Position numbers and translations under genes: made by a program
Notes under the pieces: model-generated
What the model saw: only the letters and a program-made list of their open reading frames with translations
Told to the model about the DNA's origin: nothing
Databases searched by the model: none
Part shown: positions 16,442 through 25,419 of the stretch, one piece after another
Layout: every line of letters starts with the position of its first letter
Position numbering within the stretch: position 1 is the first letter of the stretch
Source of the DNA: Nocardia crassostreae
Lineage (GTDB): Bacteria; Actinomycetota; Actinomycetes; Mycobacteriales; Mycobacteriaceae
Length of the DNA stretch: 64,000 nt
Assembly (NCBI RefSeq): GCF_001613405.1
Contig: NZ_BDCH01000028.1
Location: 231,990-295,989 of the forward strand
Reading direction: 5' to 3'

Positions 16442-18181
16442 CGCTTCGCATTCTCCGGTAGGCCAGCCAGAACGGCGGCGAGGTTGTAGCCGGACCGGTG
16501 CAGCAGGCCTTTATCGCCCTCCCGGGGATATTCGGCGTGCCCTTCGGCGCCGGTGTATGTGCGTTCGTTGCCCTGCGAATCCGTCACTGTCAGCTGCGCG
16601 GTATCGAGATGCTCGATCCAATCGATCCGGTTCGGGCTGAGCCCGAACCGGTTGGCATTTGCAACCGGGTCTTTCACCTCGCTCATCTCGAATACGTGCC
16701 CCGAGGAAAGACCCAGATCGGAAGGGGATTTCACCGCATTGTTCCAATCCAGCCCCAGCACCTGTGGGGCCAGTACCAACTGGGACACGGGAGGAAGCTT
16801 CTCGCCGAGGCCGGGAGAACCGTAGAAGACGACATCGTCGACAGCTCTGCCGCTTTCCTGCAGCGCCAAGCTGGTCGCCAGGGAGCCGTAGGAATGACCC
16901 AACGCGGTGATGTGGGGATCGTTCTTCGTGCTGGCCGTGTCCAGGCCTTCGTAGAAGTTGGCGAGTACGGGCGCGGCACTTTCAGCTCGACCCTGGAGGA
17001 CGACGTTGCCGATATCGAGGTTTGCGTATTCCTTCTGCGGCGGGTCGTATCCGATCCACGCGATCGTGGCCACCGTGTCACTCTTGTTCACGTCCCTGAG
17101 CTGGGACTCGGCTTCGAGTTTCAGCATTTGGGCTTCGCCCATCATGCTGCCGAGCGACTCGCGCAGATTCGTGCCCAGACCAGGAGTCGTCACCGATACG
17201 TGATCGGCATTGTCCGGGTCGCCCACGGCAATGGCGGCACGGCCCTGCAGCCCCGATTACATGTCGAATACCAACAGCTTTCGATCGGACCGCCCGTCCA
17301 CCTGCGCTGCTACCGCTTCGAGATCATCCAGACGTTCCTGCAGCTCGTCGCTCCTGGTCCGCGCGCGAGCATTTCTCGGATCGGCTGCCACGAGCCCGTT
17401 CTGGATGGCGAGCTCCTGCTCTAGGCGAGCACGTTCGATCGGGATGAGATTTCGGTTCGCCCTGTCCCGCGCATCCGCGGGGAGGCCGTCGAGGTTGCCG
17501 ACGCTGGCGGGTTGAGTGCTGATCAGATCGGTCTTCTCGGCCGCGGTGAGCGAATCCCACCAGGCCCGATTCTCGGCCGGGCTGCCGTCCTTCGGAGGCC
17601 GTGGAGCCGACCCTGATTTCGGTGTCGTGGCATTGCCGAAGGAGTCGGGGGTCGGCAGGTTCGCGAAGGCGGCATCGATCGCGGTCTGCGACTGCTGGTC
17701 GATCTCGGCGGCGAGATTCAAGGCTCGCTTGATGGTCGCGGTGTGCGCATCGCACGAGATCGTCAGGGCGGCGATCGCCGTGCTGTAAGCCTCGCCGCTG
17801 CGGTCGCTGCTGGCGACCGAGGCGTAGACGGCTTGCTTCTTCTTCTCGCTGATGGTGCAGGTTCCGTCGTGCGCCACGTCGAAGCCCGCCGAGGTGGCGC
17901 TGTCCACCGCATGCCGCAGGACGGATGTGGCGGTAGTGAAGTTCAGGCTGGCGATCTTGGCCGCATCGCGGCCGTCCTCCAGTGCGGCGAGGACCTGCCG
18001 TGCCTTGGTATGCACTCCATCGAAACGAGTGCGCAGTGCGCCACCCGAAGGGCCCTGCCAGGTTTCGTGGGTGCCGTCCACCGCGCGCCACTGCGCATCC
18101 ATGCGGGTGCGCAGTTCCCCGGCCTGCCGATCCCATTCGCTTGCTTGCGCGATGAGCGCCGACGGTCAGGTGGCGGCTCAT
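16438..18181 (-). pseudogene. WXG-type alpha/beta hydrolase (DUF1023-like), disrupted twice
   Basis: The natural start is the ATG at 18181, overlapping the upstream stop (ATGA): MSRHLTVG. Reading then shifts frame within 18151-18160 to LIAQASEWDRQAGEL, a helical WXG-like region (HETWQGPSG). It continues to a TAA at 17257-17259, and the same frame resumes immediately with SGLQGRAAIAVGDPDN. The second part is an alpha/beta hydrolase with nucleophile GHSYGS and a late EGHAEY His. Intact, it would be about 580 residues, a T7SS-exported esterase/lipase of the DUF1023 type. Two independent lesions argue for a pseudogene; fragments 17257-18102 and 16438-17226 remain open. Confidence 0.75.
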
Positions 18182-18495
18182 CGGACGCCCTCGGTCGCGG
18201 TATCGATGCCACGTGCGCGTTCGTCGTCGAGTTGCTGATGGGTGACGATCGCCGCGACGGCGAGTCCGCCCATCTCCAGTAGCGAGGTGCCGACGGCGTC
18301 CATGGCCTTGTCGGCTCGTCGCGCCACGGCTTGGTACGCGCCGGGTGTGCCAGCTCCCGCGAGGGCATCGGCCATGCCGTCGGCCAGCGCTCCGCCGCGG
18401 CCGATTATCGCGATCTCCTGGCCTGCGGTACCGAGACCGTCGGCGAGTGCTCGCACGGCGGCCTTGTCGAAATGAGAGTTGTCTTCTCCGCCCAC
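18178..18495 (-). CDS. EspC-like small helical T7SS protein
   Basis: 105 residues from the GTG at 18495, which has a GAGGGG site 6 bases upstream; longer readings to 18564 lack one. The chain (HFDKAAVRALADGLG to IVTHQQLDDERARG) is helical, with Gly-rich turns such as IIGRGGALADGM. It fits the small T7SS target/partner proteins encoded before DUF1023 hydrolases. The stop overlaps the hydrolase ATG, so the pair is coupled. It probably binds the hydrolase N-terminus for export. Confidence 0.7.
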   Translation of the reverse strand: MGGEDNSHFDKAAVRALADGLGTAGQEIAIIGRGGALADGMADALAGAGTPGAYQAVARRADKAMDAVGTSLLEMGGLAVAAIVTHQQLDDERARGIDTATEGVR

Positions 18496-18587
18496 ACGCG
18501 ACCCCTCGGGACACCCTATTGAAACCGGGCGATTGGTGCGCCAACTATATGCTGACGCTATCAATCGAGGTAGCTGGAGGTGTGCTC

Positions 18588-18920
18588 GTGGCTGATATCG
18601 ATCCGCTCTCGGGTCTCATCGGGCAACTGGAAAGCGCACTCGGTGCAGCCGCGCCGAGTGTTGGGGACGCTGCTGTGACGGTGGAGGTGGAGCCGGACGG
18701 CGCGCTGCGGGCCATCCGGCTCACCGATGCGGGACGCCGGATGGATCCGGACGTGCTCGTCGAGACGATCGTGCGGTTGCACGGCGAGGCGCTGCGGCAG
18801 ACGCGGAGCGCTGTCGTCGCGGCGATCGACGCCATCGAGAACGATCCGAGGCTGCGCGCCTATCGGGAGGGCGTCATCGACGCGCTCCAGCAGCCGCTGG
18901 GAAATCCGCGGCGGCGGTAG
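18588..18920 (+). CDS. YbaB/EbfC-family protein
   Basis: 110 residues from a GTG at 18588 with GGAGG 7 bases upstream; the ATG at 18549 has no such site. Begins VADIDPLSGLIGQLESALG and has the strand-turn VTVEVEPDGALRAIRLTDAG followed by two helices, the YbaB fold. Classical YbaB binds DNA, but actinobacterial copies near T7SS genes may have other roles. Divergent from the EspC-like gene, 92 bases apart, and convergent with glpK, leaving 5 bases between stops. Confidence 0.72.
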   Translation: MADIDPLSGLIGQLESALGAAAPSVGDAAVTVEVEPDGALRAIRLTDAGRRMDPDVLVETIVRLHGEALRQTRSAVVAAIDAIENDPRLRAYREGVIDALQQPLGNPRRR

Positions 18921-18925
18921 GGAAC

Positions 18926-20422
18926 TCAGACCCAGTTGTAGGTGCGTTCGACGGCCTTGTTCCATTCGTGCATGAGGGTGTCGCGGTCGGTGGGGGACAT
19001 GGTGGGGGTCCAGCGTTTGTCTTCGGCCCAGTTGGCGCGGATGTCGTCGGGGGAGGACCAGTAGTCGACGGCCAGACCGGCGGCGTAGGCCGCGCCGAGG
19101 GCGGTGGTTTCGGTGACTACGGGGCGGACTACGGGGGCGTCGAGGATGTCGGATTGGAATTGCATGAGGAGTTCGTTGGCGACCATGCCGCCGTCGACTT
19201 TCAGGGTGACCTTTTCGACGTCCAGGTGTTGGGCGGCGGAGTCGGCGCGCATGGCGTCGATGACCTCGCGGGTTTGGAATGCGGTGGCTTCCAGGACGGC
19301 TCGGGCTATGTGGCCGCGGTTGACGAAGCGGGTGAGGCCCGCGAAGACGCCGCGGGCGTCGGGGCGCCAGCGCGGGGCGAACAGGCCCGAGAAGGCGGGG
19401 ACGATGTAGCAGCCGCCGTTGTCGGCGACCGTCTTGGCCAGGGGCTCGATGTCCTCGGCGGAGGAGATCATGCCGAGGTTGTCGCGGAGCCATTGGACGA
19501 GGGAACCCGTCACCGCGATGGAGCCCTCGAGGGCGTAGACGGCGGGCTGGTCGCCGAGGCGGTAGCAGACGGTGGTGAGCAGGCCGTGCTCGCTGAAGAC
19601 GGGGGTGGTGCCGGTGTTCATGAGCATGAAATTGCCGGTGCCGTAAGTGTTTTTGGTGTCACCGGGGGACAGGCAGGCCTGGCCGAAGGTGGCGGCCTGC
19701 TGATCGCCGAGGATCCCGGCGATGGGCACACCGGCCAGGGCGGTGGTTGTGATGTCGCCGTAGACCTCCGACGAACTGCGGATGGTGGGCAGCATGGCCA
19801 TGGGGATGCCGAAATCCGCGCAGATCTGCGGATCCCATTGCAGGGAGCGCAGATCCATGAGCATGGTGCGCGAGGTATTGGTGACGTCGGTGAGGTGCTC
19901 GCCGGTCAGATTCCACAGGATCCAGCTGTCGATGGTGCCGAAACACAGCTCACCGGCCAGGGCGCGCTCGCGCGCGCCGGGGACCCGGTCCAGGATCCAA
20001 CGCAGTTTGGGGCCCGCGAAATAGGTGGACAGCGGCAGCCCGGTGCGGTCGGCGTAGCGGGTGGCGCCCTCGGAGCCGCCGAGTTCGACAGTGAGATCGG
20101 CGGTGCGGGTGTCCTGCCAGACGATGGCATTGTGAATCGGCTTGCCGCTGGCGCGTTCCCACACCACCGTGGTCTCACGCTGATTGGTCACACCGGCCGC
20201 GGCAATGTCCCCGGCGCCGATGCCCAGCTTCTCCAATACCTCGGCGATCACGGATTCGGTATTGCGCCAAATGGTTTCGGCATCGTGCTCGACCCAGCCG
20301 GGCTGCGGGAAAATCTGTTCGTGCTCGCGTTGCGCGACCCCGACGATCAACCCCTGCCGGTCGAAGATGATGCACCGAATCGACGTCGTGCCCTGGTCGA
20401 TGGCAGCCACATAGCGACGCAT
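18926..20422 (-). CDS. glpK: Glycerol kinase
   Basis: Phosphorylates glycerol to sn-glycerol 3-phosphate. 498 residues, near the 502 of E. coli GlpK. FGGY-family motifs: YVAAIDQGTTSIRCIIFD at the N-terminus, GVTNQRETTVVW, AIVWQDTRT, GILGDQQAATFG, NTYGTGNFML and KVDGGMVANELLMQ. The ATG at 20422 is preferred to an upstream reading, with TAGCGT at -13 to -8. Divergent from glpD, sharing a 175-base control region with a palindromic motif; together they feed glycerol into central and lipid metabolism. Confidence 0.95.
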   Translation of the reverse strand: MRRYVAAIDQGTTSIRCIIFDRQGLIVGVAQREHEQIFPQPGWVEHDAETIWRNTESVIAEVLEKLGIGAGDIAAAGVTNQRETTVVWERASGKPIHNAIVWQDTRTADLTVELGGSEGATRYADRTGLPLSTYFAGPKLRWILDRVPGARERALAGELCFGTIDSWILWNLTGEHLTDVTNTSRTMLMDLRSLQWDPQICADFGIPMAMLPTIRSSSEVYGDITTTALAGVPIAGILGDQQAATFGQACLSPGDTKNTYGTGNFMLMNTGTTPVFSEHGLLTTVCYRLGDQPAVYALEGSIAVTGSLVQWLRDNLGMISSAEDIEPLAKTVADNGGCYIVPAFSGLFAPRWRPDARGVFAGLTRFVNRGHIARAVLEATAFQTREVIDAMRADSAAQHLDVEKVTLKVDGGMVANELLMQFQSDILDAPVVRPVVTETTALGAAYAAGLAVDYWSSPDDIRANWAEDKRWTPTMSPTDRDTLMHEWNKAVERTYNWV

Positions 20423-20429
20423 TCCCAGC

Positions 20430-20435
20430 ACGCTA
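20430..20435 (-). promoter_or_regulatory. -10 box for glpK
   Basis: TAGCGT on the minus strand lies at -13 to -8 from the glpK ATG, consistent with a leaderless message. Confidence 0.38.
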
Positions 20436-20513
20436 CTCGACAACGGCCGGTACTCGACGCCATGACACCACCCGCGTCGCATCGCACCGGGAGCGATTAC
20501 TTTCGGATACGGT

Positions 20514-20525
20514 TACTTGCGAGTA
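20514..20525. promoter_or_regulatory. TACYnGYGRGTA-type operator between glpK and glpD
   Basis: TACTTGCGAGTA matches the motif found before accD5 and the enoyl-CoA isomerase. It lies between the two divergent starts, 84 bases upstream of glpD. Confidence 0.45.
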
Positions 20526-20597
20526 CGAGAGCTTCGACCAGAGCGTCATCATTACGAACGCGCGTCGTCTCCGCGGCGCGGGCTGGAGGAGTCGGGC

Positions 20598-22343
20598 ATG
20601 ACGAAGCAGCAACCGCGATCGCAGTTTCTCGGCCCCGAGCAGCGTGCGGCTGCCTGGGAAAAGCTCGGTGGCGAGCACTATGACGTGGTGGTGATCGGCG
20701 GCGGCGTGGTCGGCGCCGGGATCGCCCTCGACGCGGCCACCCGCGGCCTCGAAGTCGCCCTGGTGGAGGCCCGCGATCTGGCCTCGGGCACCTCCAGCCG
20801 CTCGTCGAAGATGTTCCACGGCGGCCTGCGCTACCTGGAGATGATGGAATTCGGCCTGGTCCGGGAGGCGCTCAAGGAGCGCGAACTGGCGCTCGCCACG
20901 CTGGCCCCGCACCTGGTGAAGCCGCTGCGCTTCCTCTATCCGCTCAGCCACTACGCCTGGGAGCGGCCCTATGTGGCCACCGGCCTGCTCATGTACGACA
21001 CCATGGGAGGCGCGAAATCCGTTCCCGGACAGCATCATCTGACCCGCTCGGCGGCGCTGCGCCTGGCTCCCGGCCTGAAGCGCGACGCGCTCACCGGCGG
21101 CCTCACCTACTACGACACCGTGGTCGACGACGCCCGCCACACCATGACCGTGGCCCGCACCGCCGCCCACTACGGCGCGGTCATCCGCACCTCCACCCAG
21201 GTCATCGGCTTCCTGCGCGAGGCAGACCGGGTGGTCGGCGTGAAGGTGCACGACAGCGAGGACGGCCGCACCACCGAGGTCCGGTCCAGCGTGGTCATCA
21301 ATGCCACCGGCGTGTGGACCGACGAATTGCAAGCCCTGGCCAAGCAGCGCGGTCGATTCCATGTGCGAGCGTCCAAGGGCGTGCATATCGTGGTGCCGCG
21401 CGACCGCATCGCCAGCGATACCTCGATCATTCTGCGCACCGAGAAGAGCGTGCTGTTCGTCATCTCGTGGGGCACCGACCACTGGATCATCGGCACCACC
21501 GACACCGACTGGAATCTGGACCTCGCGCACCCGGCGGCGACCAAATCCGATATCGACTACATCCTCGACCACGTGAACAAGGTGCTGGTGACCCCGCTCA
21601 CGCACGCCGATATCACCGGCGTCTACGCGGGCCTGCGGCCATTGCTGGCGGGGGAGAGCGATCAGACCTCGAAGCTCTCCCGCGAACACGCCGTGGCCCG
21701 CATCGCGCCCGGCCTGGTCGCCATCGCGGGCGGCAAGTACACCACCTACCGCGTCATGGCCTATGACGCCGTCGACGAAGCGGCACAGGACATTCCGCGT
21801 CGCGTCTCGCCGACCATCACCGAGAAGGTGCCGCTGCTCGGCGCGGACGGCTACTACGCGCTCATGAACCAGACCCCGCACCTGGCCGAGAAGTACGGCA
21901 TCCACCCGTACCGAATCCAGCACCTGCTCAACAGGTACGGCTCCCTCATCGACGAAGTGCTCGGCCTCGCCGACGGCAAACCCGAACTCCTGGAACCGAT
22001 CACGGCGTCCCCCGGCTATCTGCGCGTGGAGGTCGTCTACGCGGCCGCCGCCGAAGCCGCCCTGCACCTGGACGACATCCTCGCCCGCCGCACCCGCATC
22101 TCCATCGAATATGCCCACCGCGGTGTGGATTGCGCCGAAGAGGTCGCCAATCTCGTTGCCCCCGTGCTCGGCTGGTCCGCCACCGAGATCGCCCGCGAAG
22201 TCGACACCTACAAGGCCCGCGTCAAGGCGGAGATCGAATCCCAGACTCAGCCCGACGACGCCTCCGCCGAAGCGCTGCGCCTGGAAGCCCCCGAAGCCCG
22301 CGCCAAGGTCCTGGTCCGCGAAGACCTGCCGATCGACAAGTAG
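20598..22343 (+). CDS. glpD: Glycerol-3-phosphate dehydrogenase, FAD-dependent
   Basis: Oxidises glycerol 3-phosphate to dihydroxyacetone phosphate and passes electrons to the membrane quinone pool. 581 residues with the FAD motif VVVIGGGVVGAGIALDAATR (about residues 30-50), the SGTSSRSSKMFHGGLRYLE segment typical of GlpD, IGTTDTDW and AGGKYTTYR. A GGAGGA site 8 bases before the ATG at 20598 fixes the start. Equivalent to glpD2 (Rv3302c) by position beside lpdA in mycobacteria. Its stop abuts the next, convergent gene. Confidence 0.94.
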   Translation: MTKQQPRSQFLGPEQRAAAWEKLGGEHYDVVVIGGGVVGAGIALDAATRGLEVALVEARDLASGTSSRSSKMFHGGLRYLEMMEFGLVREALKERELALATLAPHLVKPLRFLYPLSHYAWERPYVATGLLMYDTMGGAKSVPGQHHLTRSAALRLAPGLKRDALTGGLTYYDTVVDDARHTMTVARTAAHYGAVIRTSTQVIGFLREADRVVGVKVHDSEDGRTTEVRSSVVINATGVWTDELQALAKQRGRFHVRASKGVHIVVPRDRIASDTSIILRTEKSVLFVISWGTDHWIIGTTDTDWNLDLAHPAATKSDIDYILDHVNKVLVTPLTHADITGVYAGLRPLLAGESDQTSKLSREHAVARIAPGLVAIAGGKYTTYRVMAYDAVDEAAQDIPRRVSPTITEKVPLLGADGYYALMNQTPHLAEKYGIHPYRIQHLLNRYGSLIDEVLGLADGKPELLEPITASPGYLRVEVVYAAAAEAALHLDDILARRTRISIEYAHRGVDCAEEVANLVAPVLGWSATEIAREVDTYKARVKAEIESQTQPDDASAEALRLEAPEARAKVLVREDLPIDK

Positions 22344-22983
22344 TCAGCGAACAAGCTTGTAGTTGAACTGCTGGGTGCCGATCGCGCCCATCAGCCGCAC
22401 CCACATGGGCAGCAGCATTTCGACGCCGCGCGCGGTGGTGATATCGCCGACATCGACGATGTCACGCCAGCCGAAATCGCGAAGCAGCTGTGTGACAGTA
22501 CTTTTCGCGCCCGGATCATTGCCGCTGACGAATACGGTGTGATCGCCGTCGCCGACCTTGGCCGGGTGCGCCATGACATCCGCGGTGACCGTATTGAGGG
22601 TCTTCACCACCAGCGCGTCCGGGAAGGCGCGCTGGATCTGCTCGCCGATCGAATCGTCATTGCAGACCGCGAGCCGGGGCGGGAACCCGTGCGAGAAGTC
22701 GAGCGGGTTCGAGATATCGATCAGCACCTTGCCCGCCAGGTGCGCTGCGCCCGCACCCTGGAGCGCGGCAACGCTGACCTGCCCGCCGGTGGCATTTGAT
22801 GACCAGCTCGGCGTGCGCGGCGGCCTCCGGGGCCGAACGCAGCGGCGCCGGGAACGGCTCCTCCGACTTCGCCTCGGTGGCGGCGACATCACGGGTGCCG
22901 ATGACCACGTCGTGCCCCAGCTCAACCAGGCGCGCCGCGAGGGTCCGGCCGACCGAGCCGGTACCCAGGATTCCGATCTTCAT
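22344..22983 (-). pseudogene. F420/NADP-type oxidoreductase with a frameshift
   Basis: The N-terminal frame (MKIGILGTGSVGRTLAARL, a Rossmann motif) runs to AAAHAELVI at about 22800. The continuation NATGGQVSVAAL to the C-terminal NYKLVR is in another frame. The switch is at an AAA run (22795-22797, minus strand): AA instead of AAA would restore one 212-residue protein. It resembles small NADP-dependent F420 reductases of the NADPH-binding fold. A single homopolymer base could be a sequencing error, so the gene may be intact in the organism. Confidence 0.75.
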
Positions 22984-23040
22984 GGCACTCACGATAAGAG
23001 CAAAGCCCCGGCCCGGCGCCGAATTTCGCTGCCGGCCAAA

Positions 23041-23250
23041 TCAGTCGGGTCGGTTGAACTCCCCATCGGTGACACCGGCGGTGAAAGCGCCCCATTCACC
23101 CGGTGTGAAAATCAGCGCTGGACCGGTTGGATTCTTCGAGTCGCGGACGCCTACCTTGCCGCCCTCGAGGAAGGCGATCTCGACGCATTCCCCGCCTCCC
23201 GAGCTGTGACTGGACTTGAACCACTCGGCTCCGTGCAGGTCAACGTTCAC
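23041..23250 (-). CDS. DUF397 domain protein
   Basis: 69 residues with the DUF397 pattern: WFKSSHSSGGGECVEIAF and VGVRDSKNPTGPALIFTPGEW. Starts at the GTG at 23250 with GAGGAG 8 bases upstream. It overlaps the end of the XRE/DUF5753-type regulator by 11 bases; such pairs are very common in actinobacteria, where the regulator controls or binds the DUF397 protein, in a few cases resembling toxin-antitoxin or developmental switches. Function here is not known. Confidence 0.88.
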   Translation of the reverse strand: MNVDLHGAEWFKSSHSSGGGECVEIAFLEGGKVGVRDSKNPTGPALIFTPGEWGAFTAGVTDGEFNRPD

Positions 23251-24145
23251 TCTCGTGTCTCCTCGCAATCTCTCTGATCATGTCGCGGCTCGAACGAGCG
23301 TCCAAGCTGGCCTGTTGTAGCTTTCGGAACGCCTGCCTGAACGTCATTACGTCCGTTCGGTTCTCGAGATACGCGCTACCCGCGTACCCCTCGCAGTAGA
23401 CCTGCTGAGGTTCTACCACCTGTTTGCCGCGAGGGCTACTCCCGAAGTCCATGATCGTGAACGGCGGCACCGCCATCCCAAGGGGTAGACCTGCGCGATA
23501 TGGCATCACCCGGACATCGATGTTGTCGCGTGTGGAGATGTCGGCGACGTGTCGGCATTGCGCCGCCATCACCCGGCTGTTTCCCACCACAATCCTCAGC
23601 ACGTTCTCGTGCAGAATAATCGACATCCTGGTCGGTTGGCGGGAGCGTGTGAGGATGTGTTGCCGCTGGACCCGGACCTGGATGCGGCGCTCGAGCTCGT
23701 GCTCGGTGTCGTCCGGGAAGAAGAGCCGGTCGAGTGCCCGGGCGTAATCGGGCGTCTGGAGCAGACCGTGCATGATCAGCGGTTGAAAGATGGTCAAAGA
23801 CGTTGCGGCGGACTCTAATCCGACGAACAGGTTGGCCCATGCCGGTACGAGGTCGCTGTAGGCCTGCCACCAGGACTTGGCGGGCGTCTGCTCGGCGAGC
23901 CCCTTCGCGACGGCGGTCGCCTCCTCGTTCAGGCCGTAGGCCTCACACAGCGCCAAAATGTCGGTGACGCGCACCTTCTCGGTCTCTCCCCGTTCGAGTC
24001 GGCTCAGCGTGGGTCGGCTCCACTGCACCAGGGCGGCGGCCTGATCCAGATTCATCCCGGTGGCTGTCCGTGCGTCCCGTAGCAATCGGCCGAGCTGTCG
24101 ACGTGGCAAGGTGGTGCCGGTATCTGCCGATTCGTTCTCCGCCAT
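23240..24145 (-). CDS. XRE-family regulator with C-terminal DUF5753-type domain
   Basis: 301 residues from the ATG at 24145 (MAENESADTG). An N-terminal helix-turn-helix lies at about residues 17-75 (LGRLLRDARTATGMNLDQAA, WSRPTLSRLERGE). The large C-terminal sensor region has the usual VPAWANLFVGLE and MPYRAGLPLGM segments. It is the partner of the downstream, overlapping DUF397 gene. A GAGAGGG purine tract precedes the start; a longer GTG/ATG reading at 24184 is less likely. Confidence 0.87.
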   Translation of the reverse strand: MAENESADTGTTLPRRQLGRLLRDARTATGMNLDQAAALVQWSRPTLSRLERGETEKVRVTDILALCEAYGLNEEATAVAKGLAEQTPAKSWWQAYSDLVPAWANLFVGLESAATSLTIFQPLIMHGLLQTPDYARALDRLFFPDDTEHELERRIQVRVQRQHILTRSRQPTRMSIILHENVLRIVVGNSRVMAAQCRHVADISTRDNIDVRVMPYRAGLPLGMAVPPFTIMDFGSSPRGKQVVEPQQVYCEGYAGSAYLENRTDVMTFRQAFRKLQQASLDARSSRDMIREIARRHESER

Positions 24146-24295
24146 CTGCGGGGCCCTCTCACCAGGTCGAACCATTCCTCTCATTTTGAGACCGAGGGCA
24201 TGCTTCCCGTGAGAGGTGAGCTGCGGATTCGAGCCGATCCAGCCGGTTCGCCATTCGGGTCATCCCGGCGCGGGCAGTCGGCGCATTGTTTCGGC

Positions 24296-24649
24296 ATGAT
24301 GCGAAAGATGTTGCATACGACCGAGAGTGGAGATCAAGCGGCAACCTGGACGGTCGTCGGCGAGCGGATCGCCCTGGAGACGATGACCGACGCCGCATCG
24401 ACCCATCGGGCGGCCTATCGCGTGCTCACCGATGGATCGGTTGTCGACGCCCCCGACGGTGCGCCGGGGGCCGTGTACTTCGGACGAGACGACGATCGCC
24501 CCGATCTGGTCCAGGTACGCGACTGGTTCCCGAGGTTCGTTGCACTGTGGGATGCGGTGAGATCCCAGTACTGGGATGAGGTTCTACCGCTGTCACATCC
24601 GCAGTACAGGGGGCTCGACGAACTCGCCGCCCTGCTCTACCGCCGCTGA
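24296..24649 (+). CDS. Hypothetical protein
   Basis: 117 residues from an ATG at 24296 (MMRKMLHTTESGDQ). No ribosome site is evident and the start could be any of three nearby Met codons (24296, 24299, 24308). The middle contains DGSVVDAPDGAPGAVYFGRDD and a Trp-rich VRDWFPRFVALWDAVRSQYWDE stretch. It is divergent from the XRE regulator and overlaps the convergent nei gene by 13 bases. Family unknown to me. Confidence 0.5.
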   Translation: MMRKMLHTTESGDQAATWTVVGERIALETMTDAASTHRAAYRVLTDGSVVDAPDGAPGAVYFGRDDDRPDLVQVRDWFPRFVALWDAVRSQYWDEVLPLSHPQYRGLDELAALLYRR

Positions 24650-25413
24650 GGCGGCGGCTGGCAGTGGGGGCAGAAGTAGATGCCGCGGTCCGCGCGAGAC
24701 GGGTAGGTTTCGGGGTCGCCGATGAGGTGGACGACGATCGTGGTTCCGCAGCGTCGGCACGGCCGCCGTTGCCGTCCGTAAGCCAGTGCGCGCCAGGGTG
24801 GTTCGTGCGCGGCCCGGGTGAGGACGCGGTGTGCTTCGTCGACCAGGCCGGACAGGTCGGGAATCTCGCCGACGGGGGTGGCGGGGTGGATGCGGCGCAG
24901 ATAGCAGATTTCGCTGCGATAGATATTGCCGATGCCCGCGAGGTTCCGCTGATCGAGCAGAGCCAGGGCTATCGGTAGCTCCGGGTCTCGCTCCAGCCGC
25001 CGGACCGCTTCGGCCGTACCCCAATTCGGGCCGAGCAGATCCGGGCCGAGGTGATCGGTCGCCTGGTGCTCATCCGCGCGGCGCAGGACCTCGACAGTCC
25101 CGAGCGAGAACCCAACGGCTTCGGCCTCCGTGCTGACGAGTACCAGGCGCGCGGTGAATCCGGGCTTGGTCCAGCGTTGTCCCGGCCGGTAGACCCGCCA
25201 CTCGCCCTCCATCTTCAGGTGGGTGTGAATACTGAGCTCGGGCGTGCGGACGAACAAATGCTTGCCATAACTGCCGACGCTCTCCACCATCTCCCCGCGC
25301 AGATCGAGCGTCGCGTACCTGGGCACCCGGAAGTCGCTGCGCACCAGCTCCTTCCCCGCCAAAGCGGCACGCAACCGCGCGGCCGTCAGAAAGACGGCGT
25401 CCCCCTCAGGCAT
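24637..25413 (-). CDS. nei: Endonuclease VIII-type DNA glycosylase/AP lyase
   Basis: 258-residue Fpg/Nei protein that excises oxidised bases and nicks abasic sites. The mature N-terminus Pro-Glu-Gly (catalytic Pro2, Glu3) is exact. The helix-two-turn-helix LLDQRNLAGIGNIYRSEICY and the C-terminal zinc finger CRRCGTTI...YFCPHC are complete. It starts 6 bases after the lhr stop, so the two form a DNA-repair operon as in M. tuberculosis (Rv3296-Rv3297). Confidence 0.93.
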   Translation of the reverse strand: MPEGDAVFLTAARLRAALAGKELVRSDFRVPRYATLDLRGEMVESVGSYGKHLFVRTPELSIHTHLKMEGEWRVYRPGQRWTKPGFTARLVLVSTEAEAVGFSLGTVEVLRRADEHQATDHLGPDLLGPNWGTAEAVRRLERDPELPIALALLDQRNLAGIGNIYRSEICYLRRIHPATPVGEIPDLSGLVDEAHRVLTRAAHEPPWRALAYGRQRRPCRRCGTTIVVHLIGDPETYPSRADRGIYFCPHCQPPPQRR

Positions 25414-25419
25414 AGCGCT

